Assembly: GCA_022577435.1 (NCBI GenBank)
Contig: JAKOON010000027.1
Location: 6,382,800 to 6,446,799, forward strand
Reading direction: 5' to 3'
Length of the DNA stretch: 64,000 nucleotides
Source: Embiotoca jacksoni
Lineage: Eukaryota > Chordata > Actinopteri > Embiotocidae
Part shown: in pieces, positions 58,420 to 64,000 of the stretch
How the letters are laid out: each line of letters begins with the position of its first letter
How positions within the stretch are numbered: the first letter of the stretch is position 1
Made by a program: the position numbers and the translations under genes
The notes under the pieces: model-generated
What the model was told of the DNA's origin: nothing
Database searches by the model: none
Seen by the model: the letters and a program-made list of their open reading frames with translations, nothing else

Positions 58420-58705
58420 AGAGAGAGAGAGAGAGAGCGAGAGATAGAGAGAGAGAGAGGGGGAGGAAAAAAAAAAAATAAAGCAGTGAAACAGTTAGAC
58501 ACCTACTCGGCGTGTATGCTCGGACGTATTTCAATAAACAAGGACTCGTTTGAACACAGTGTAGCCCGCTTCCCTGTTAGGTTATCACTCCTCTTCTCTA
58601 CCGGGTCGTTTCTTTCCCGTCTGCTAGAAAGAAGAAGAAAAAAAAAAAAGAAAGAAAAAAAGAAAAGAAAGAAAAGAAAGAAAGAAAGAAAGAAAGAAAG
58701 AAAAG
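58420..58705. repeat. GA and GAAA purine repeats before the putative first exon
   Basis: A GA run with minor interruptions (58420-58461) and a GAAA/GAAAA tract (58628-58705) flank short unique sequence. Both are all-purine on the + strand. Confidence 0.9.
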
Positions 58706-58880
58706 AAGAAGCAGCAGCAGAAGCCGCGTTTTGCAGCGCTCGGAGGATTAACAAGGTGGAATCAGAATTACTCCAAAAATCTGCACATGTAACGTTTGTT
58801 CCCCGAAGCGGATGATGCTGCCGCCGACGTGTGCCTGAAAAGTCGGCTTCTCAACTTGCGTTTAGACATCATTCATCCAG
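58706..58880 (+). other. Putative untranslated first exon of an unidentified gene
   Basis: A short unique, GC-richer stretch after the purine repeats ends in ATCCAG followed by GTAAGA, a near-consensus donor. The only open frame starting with ATG (58812) is a few codons long, so the exon would be non-coding. It lies at the right side of a CpG-rich zone and is followed by 5 kb without exons, as expected of a developmental gene with a long first intron. The gene itself would lie beyond the window. No promoter element fixes the start. Confidence 0.35.
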
Positions 58881-58910
58881 GTAAGACTGCATTACAACAA
58901 CGGTACCGAT

Positions 58911-58916
<6 letters not shown>

Positions 58917-58960
<44 letters not shown>
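58917..58960. repeat. Poly(T) run of about 44
   Basis: Uninterrupted T run just after the putative splice donor. Confidence 0.95.
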
Positions 58961-59014
58961 CTTCCTCCTTTCTGTCTCTTCACGATGAATCCAGTTTGAG
59001 AGTTGAGCTGCCGT

Positions 59015-59212
59015 CGGGAGAGGGGTTGGGGGTTGGGGAGGTGGTGGAGGTGGTGGTGGTGGGGGGGGGGGGGTTCAAGTCCGCATATATCTGACCATGT
59101 GTGTCCACCTTACTGCGCCATGAAGATTGGAGGTGGGGGGGGGGGGCGGTCGGTCGGGTTGTACGCACCGGGGAGGTGTGGGGGTTGGGGGGGGGGGGGG
59201 GGGGGGGGGGGA
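59015..59212. repeat. G-rich quadruplex-prone tract
   Basis: Repeated GGGG, GGTGGTGG and long G runs on the + strand (59020-59073, 59132-59148 and 59179-59211). The ORFs across it are poly-Gly/Trp artefacts. Confidence 0.85.
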
Positions 59213-60724
59213 AAAACATTATTTCTGACCACGTAAAAGCTGCTCTGTCAAACGTGGACACGAATAGCCCGCGTTTTCCCTCCAGCGCTGACAGTATATG
59301 TCCCTCACCTTTTTACATGGCAAGGGTATTCAGCAGAGCCGCGGGGACCGGATTGTTTTTGCACACAAGCGAGACCCCGTACGGAATGTGTGTGTGTGTG
59401 TGTGTGTGTCGGTGAAAAGAAAATAGGAAGTGCATCGGTGGAGTGTGTGTGTGTGTTGAACGGTTGTGGAGTTGTGTGTCTGTCTGTGTGTCTGTCTGTG
59501 TGTGTGTGTGTGTTGCGCTTTCCAGCGAGACTATTTGCTCATAAATCCTCTTAATACCACACACTTGATCCGAATGACTTGAGTTTTAGTAGGAAAAATA
59601 GTATTTGTAGAAGACGTCATCCTGTGTAATCTTTGAGGCTTGCTCAGCCTGTGCATCTTTAAATTTAAAAAAAATAAAATAAACACACAGGCACACCAGT
59701 CTTGTTACAAGGAAGCCCATTTTTCTGTCCGAGCCGCATTTGACCTTTCACATGCATGTGTTCTAGCACAATTTCGAGAGCTCTCCGGAGGAGCTTTAAA
59801 GGTGTCACACATTATCAGTGGATCAGATCCCCTCCCCCCTTACCCCCCCCCCCCCCAAACTTTTCTTTTGCATCACAGGGAGCCACAAATGCTAAAAGAA
59901 GTAACACCTGCGTCCCATGACAATTTGCCCCGAGGAATCTCACCTGAGAGGGTTTGGTGGTTTTGTGAGGAGTTTTTAAATTTGCAATTTGCCATATAAA
60001 GTGATGAGACGGTGAAAAAAAAAAAAAAAAAAAAATGCTCATCTGTTATTTAGTGAATGAAAGTGAAGTAAAAAAAAAAAAAAAAAAAAGAGCCGGTCTT
60101 CGTGTTTCTGGGGGATGCCCCCTTCATGGTCCCCCTGGAGGCTACCCACTGGAAGAGATGAATGGGCTGCTTTTTGTAGTTCCCACTCTTGTACACTCTG
60201 TTGCCTTTTATTCAGGTAAATTCATCTTGTTTAGTCACTGAACTGTTATTTACAGTGAAGATTTAGCACCACGGCCGACTGTGTAAACTTAAAAAAAGAA
60301 TTGGTAAGGAAAGTGCATCCTCTGTTTACAGCCGCCGAAAGGTGCAGACGTTGCAGGAAGGAGCCGCTTAATTGCCTTGCGCCAACCTGTTAATTACACA
60401 CACACTCAAGTATTCTTACATATTATTGGACTAATTAATTCACTGATTACTCTGAAAATATGACAACAGGACATGTGTTGGATTAATGAAGAACTACAAG
60501 CTATTCTCCTTTCTTATCGCTCATCATTAAAAACATCACTGTCAGTAATTTGTTCTCGTCCACCAAGATGATTTCTCCCCTCCTGGCGAAACACCTCAAA
60601 AAGTCATTTTGATCTGATCAATGTAAATTATTTGATGCCCGTAAGCTAAATAAGAGATGACCTTGGCAAAGTAGCTCTTTGTCTGTCTTATGGGTGCCCA
60701 TGTGTGTCGTGTATTGGATGAGGA

Positions 60725-60726
<2 letters not shown>
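59213..60726. other. Probable first intron or intergenic DNA, no exon seen
   Basis: Holds TG runs near 59389-59410 and 59443-59512 and A runs near 60015-60034 and 60069-60089. The stretch 60300-60680 is free of simple repeats and has TTAATTAC and ATTAATTCA cores, a candidate conserved enhancer. Confidence 0.4.
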
Positions 60727-60759
<33 letters not shown>

Positions 60760-60768
60760 CGTGTGTGC

Positions 60769-60802
<34 letters not shown>
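60727..60802. repeat. (GT)n/(GC) compound microsatellite
   Basis: A GT run of about 38 units interrupted by a few GC steps in the middle. Confidence 0.95.
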
Positions 60803-60805
<3 letters not shown>

Positions 60806-62955
60806 CTGAAGGAATATAAGGCCACTACAGATGTGTGCCGCCTGGACATCTGCTCTGTTGTCAGCCATTGTCAAGGAAGCAGTTAAGATGGTGGGCAGAT
60901 CAGCTCAACAGAGCTCCCTTGTCAGAAAGCTCCATTAAACTGCTCCAGTCACAAGTGCAGCAGGAAAGTGGTCATTAAACTGAGCGCAATTTTTTTTATT
61001 TTTTTTTTGTGCTCCCTCACATGCCAGGTACCTTCAAAATGATCACTTTTCCACAGCGGATCGAAGGATCAGCTCCTCATTCGTAAACAACAAACCTGCG
61101 ATACAGACACATTTTTTTTTTTTTTTTTTTGGCCAGTCCCCACTCCCCACTCCCCCCCGCCACTCCCCCCCCCCCCCCCCTTTTTTTTTTTTAATGCTTC
61201 CCACATTGTGAGTCGGCGTTATCGTTCAGAATGGGGACTGTCATGTTTCCGCAGAGGAAATTGAACAGACTAAGTTAGCCGACCCCGTGAAGAGCCTGCC
61301 CTCTGCCATCCTCTCCCGTGTTGCCGAGCAGCACCCTATCACTCAAGGCAATTGAACGTCTCTGAGGGGACCTCTGTTAGCCCCTTGCAATATTTATTAC
61401 CATCCATCATCCTGAGACTCCCGCTCTACGGGTGAATAACAGTGGCTGCTAAGTTCTGTGTTAAAAAGTTCCCCTCCCCAGCGACCATTAGGAGGGGATT
61501 TATGAGAGCAGCTTCCCTGGAAGTGCTGTGGAAGCGAAGCGTGTTTCGGAGTCGCTGCGTACCCGCTGGGCTGTGGTACCAAATATGTCACGGATAAAAA
61601 CTCTTGACTTGGTGGTGCCCCGGTTGAAGAGCTGAACTTTTCCTTTTCAAGTTTGTCTTTGTAGGTTTTTGCGTTCAGATTGGGGAGAAAATTGCCTCGA
61701 GAATGCAAACTGTTATCTCGTTCCAACCTTATGTTATTGCAAACGGAATACTTTTTGATATGCACTGTTTATTAAAAAAGAAAACTAGCATTTTGAAGAT
61801 CTGACTTTCAGTTCTGGGAAGTTGTGATCGAAATTGATTTAGTCTTGGGTGTTTTTGCCTCTCGCGCCTCTGCAGCTGCCCATAATAATGTAACAACGTT
61901 CATTTCATACATCATACAGTTTAATTCTAATATTTACTGCATTGTGAAGGCGACAGAGAAAGCAAATACCTCTCTGTCTTCTGTGTAGTTATTTTCTCTG
62001 TAGTGAGTCTTTCTTGCGGCAGAAAGGGAAACGATAATGATCTAATATTCACTATGGTCTTTAGTAAGGATCGTCTAATGTATGCATACTGAGCTGGTAA
62101 ATCCTGCCTCCATGTCTTTTGAATGAGCGTGCGCGCGTGCTGTGTGAAAATGAGTCTATCCGTACGTTCTCACTACCTCTCGATCGTCTTTCATCCTGCA
62201 GAGATGAGATATTCTTTTTTTTTTTTTAAATTTTTTATTTTTTTTTTTCAAAAAGTCTTTCCACTCTGTTGAGATTGTTTTGTTCGTCAGAGTTGCAAAC
62301 AATCAGGATGACTCTACGAGCGGGTGGAGCCATAGCGATGGGACAGCACTGTAAATGAACGCCTTACCGTGCTTCTTCTAGGTCAATTTGAATATGTGTT
62401 TTTAATTGGTCTCTGAAGGCTAAGACTTCTCTTCTCTTTTCTTTTCTGCCTTCCTCAAAAGTGTCTGTATGATGTGACTGTGTTGAGCTGAGGAGCCCGG
62501 GAGCAACGGTGTTCATTTGAAGCCCGCCGAACACGCTCATTATCTCCAACCAAAGGCAAGATTGATTTAGCTGAAAGACAGAGTCATTTTTGAGAGAGGG
62601 GTGGGGGGGGAAAACAAAAACAACATAGAGGTAGAACTATAAACTGATCAAGACAGTGATTCCTGTCATGGATTTTCTCTTGGTCAAAGCGAATTCCTCA
62701 GAAAACTCCCAAAACAGATCGTTTCAGGGGAAACTAGAGTATCTTCTCACAGTAACCAAAGGTGCCATTACTCAGCCGAAGCCGCTGTCTCGTGGTTTTC
62801 AAACCTTCAGAGATGGCATATTGAAAAGATATCTCAAAGAAACAGTTTACTTGTCATTCCCATTTCTTTGCTTCTCTTTTCTCTCGAGGCATTCTGCATC
62901 TTCGTTTTTCAGCCCACTGAAGTGTGTTGTGGGAGGGTGTGTGAGGGGCACTGTT

Positions 62956-62988
<33 letters not shown>

Positions 62989-64000
62989 CTGCTGTCATCG
63001 CTTGCTTCCCCCATTGCTATAATTTCATTGACAGTAGCAGCAATTGTGTTCTCCGGAGCTACACGAGGGGTAAAGGATAATTAGAGCCGTAGATGTCTTT
63101 TTCATGGTAACGAGTGTGGGGGGTGGGGGGGTGGAACCCGGTGCCAGCCCTATTCTCTGTACTATACAAAGGGACCAGATCCAGTGATAGGCCCTGCATA
63201 ACAGATCTACAGTATTCTCCAACACAAACAGATGTATTTTATTCTGCCTTAACCTCCACGTGGTTTCAGTGTTGGCTGGCAGAGAGGATTTTTTTTTTTT
63301 TTTTTTTTTTTTTTGCGCTCCCTCGTACATTAGTATCAGGGGAGAGTGAGGTGGCCGTGTAATAAAGTGGGAGTGCGTTGTTTTTCAGCCGTGTAAAAGG
63401 TCAGGACTCGCTTGTACTTTGGCCCGCGCAGGCGATGTCAGAGACTGTCTTGTTAGCGTTAAGGTATGATGTCGCTGGGCGAAAGCAGCAGCAGCACCGC
63501 AATTAGAGTTATTAATTATTTTCTTACAACTTAATACACTTTCATTTAATGCATATTAATTGATGTGGTCCTGAATCCGCGCTCCCATAATCCACCAAGG
63601 ATTTCTCAAAGGCAAGCACAAAAGGCTTTTATTATCTTACGGAGGAAGTGGTCTTTTGGGACGTAAAGTGCCCCCGCTCAATTGTGTATTACATTATGAA
63701 ACAGACGTAAGTGAAATGAAATTACAACGTATCATCAGCACGGTGAAGGATCCTATTGAATAATTACCTCGGCAGAGCCATTGTTGTAATGTCAGACTTG
63801 TTCTTTTGGATGTGACAGAGGGGGTTTTATGAAGTCCTGGTGGAAGGGAGTAAAACAAAAAAAAACTAAAAAAAAAACAGTTTTCAAGGTTAAACTGTGT
63901 GAAGGCCAAATGTTTGGGGAGGCTGGATTAATTTCATGTCCCATAATGTGATTTGCAATATCTCCTCCTCTCCTGCCCTTGGTTTCTTTGGAGATGTGCG
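60803..64000. other. Probable intron or intergenic DNA, no exon seen
   Basis: Homopolymer T runs lie at 61112-61130, 62961-62988 and 63290-63314, and a C run at 61164-61180. The stretches 61200-61740 and 63470-63690 are non-repetitive, and the second has clustered TTAATTATT, ATGCATATTAATTGA-like cores. No coding exon or RNA gene is recognised up to the window end. Confidence 0.4.

Noticed and set aside
58980..59415. Poly-Gly/Trp and poly-Pro ORFs near 59 kb
   Set aside because: They are products of G homopolymer tracts.
1..64000. tRNA, rRNA or CRISPR features
   Set aside because: None was recognised by eye; short tRNA genes could be missed without a covariance search.

Overview
The window is nuclear DNA of a teleost fish. 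Evidence: intron-rich vertebrate genes with GT-AG introns, very abundant microsatellites and homopolymer runs, several interspersed repeats of types common in fish genomes, and a gene order matching the vertebrate neighbourhood of human 10q26 (ADAM12-DHX32-BCCIP-UROS-MMP21) read in reverse. I cannot name the species.

Layout. 1-3318: the last exons of adam12 (+), encoding the proline-rich cytoplasmic tail, followed by a long 3' UTR or intergenic stretch. 6731-13332: dhx32 (+), 11 coding exons, about 741 aa, complete; a DEAH-family protein whose ATPase and helicase motifs are decayed. 14663-16613: bccip (-), 7 coding exons, 303 aa, complete and convergent with dhx32. 17562-19987: uros (+), 9 coding exons, 261 aa, complete and divergent from bccip, so the two probably share the GC-rich promoter around 16.6-16.8 kb. 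20648-24344: mmp21 (+), 7 coding exons, about 684 aa, with a TATA box upstream and a teleost-type enlarged, sequon-rich propeptide.

24.3-64 kb: about 40 kb in which I find no convincing protein-coding exon. It holds microsatellites, interspersed repeats (31.7, 41.8, 47.9 and 53.4 kb), a long palindrome (43.1 kb), an inverted-repeat element (49.2-49.5 kb), a cryptic promoter-like site with ZNF143-like and CTCF-like motifs (27.6 kb), and unique stretches rich in TAATTA or ATGCAT cores that look like candidate enhancers. From about 54.4 to 59.4 kb the sequence becomes CpG- and G-rich, and there is a probable untranslated first exon ending in a strong splice donor at 58880. This suggests the 5' end of a long-intron gene that continues past the right edge.

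The genes are not a functional pathway. They are a conserved syntenic block: adam12 (membrane metalloprotease), dhx32 (pseudo-helicase), bccip (BRCA2/p21 partner and ribosome biogenesis factor), uros (haem synthesis) and mmp21 (secreted metalloprotease for left-right patterning). Two human neighbours are missing at their expected places: FANK1 between ADAM12 and DHX32, and EDRF1 beyond MMP21.

All exon limits were read by eye from splice consensus and remembered family sequence; no alignment or transcript data were used.
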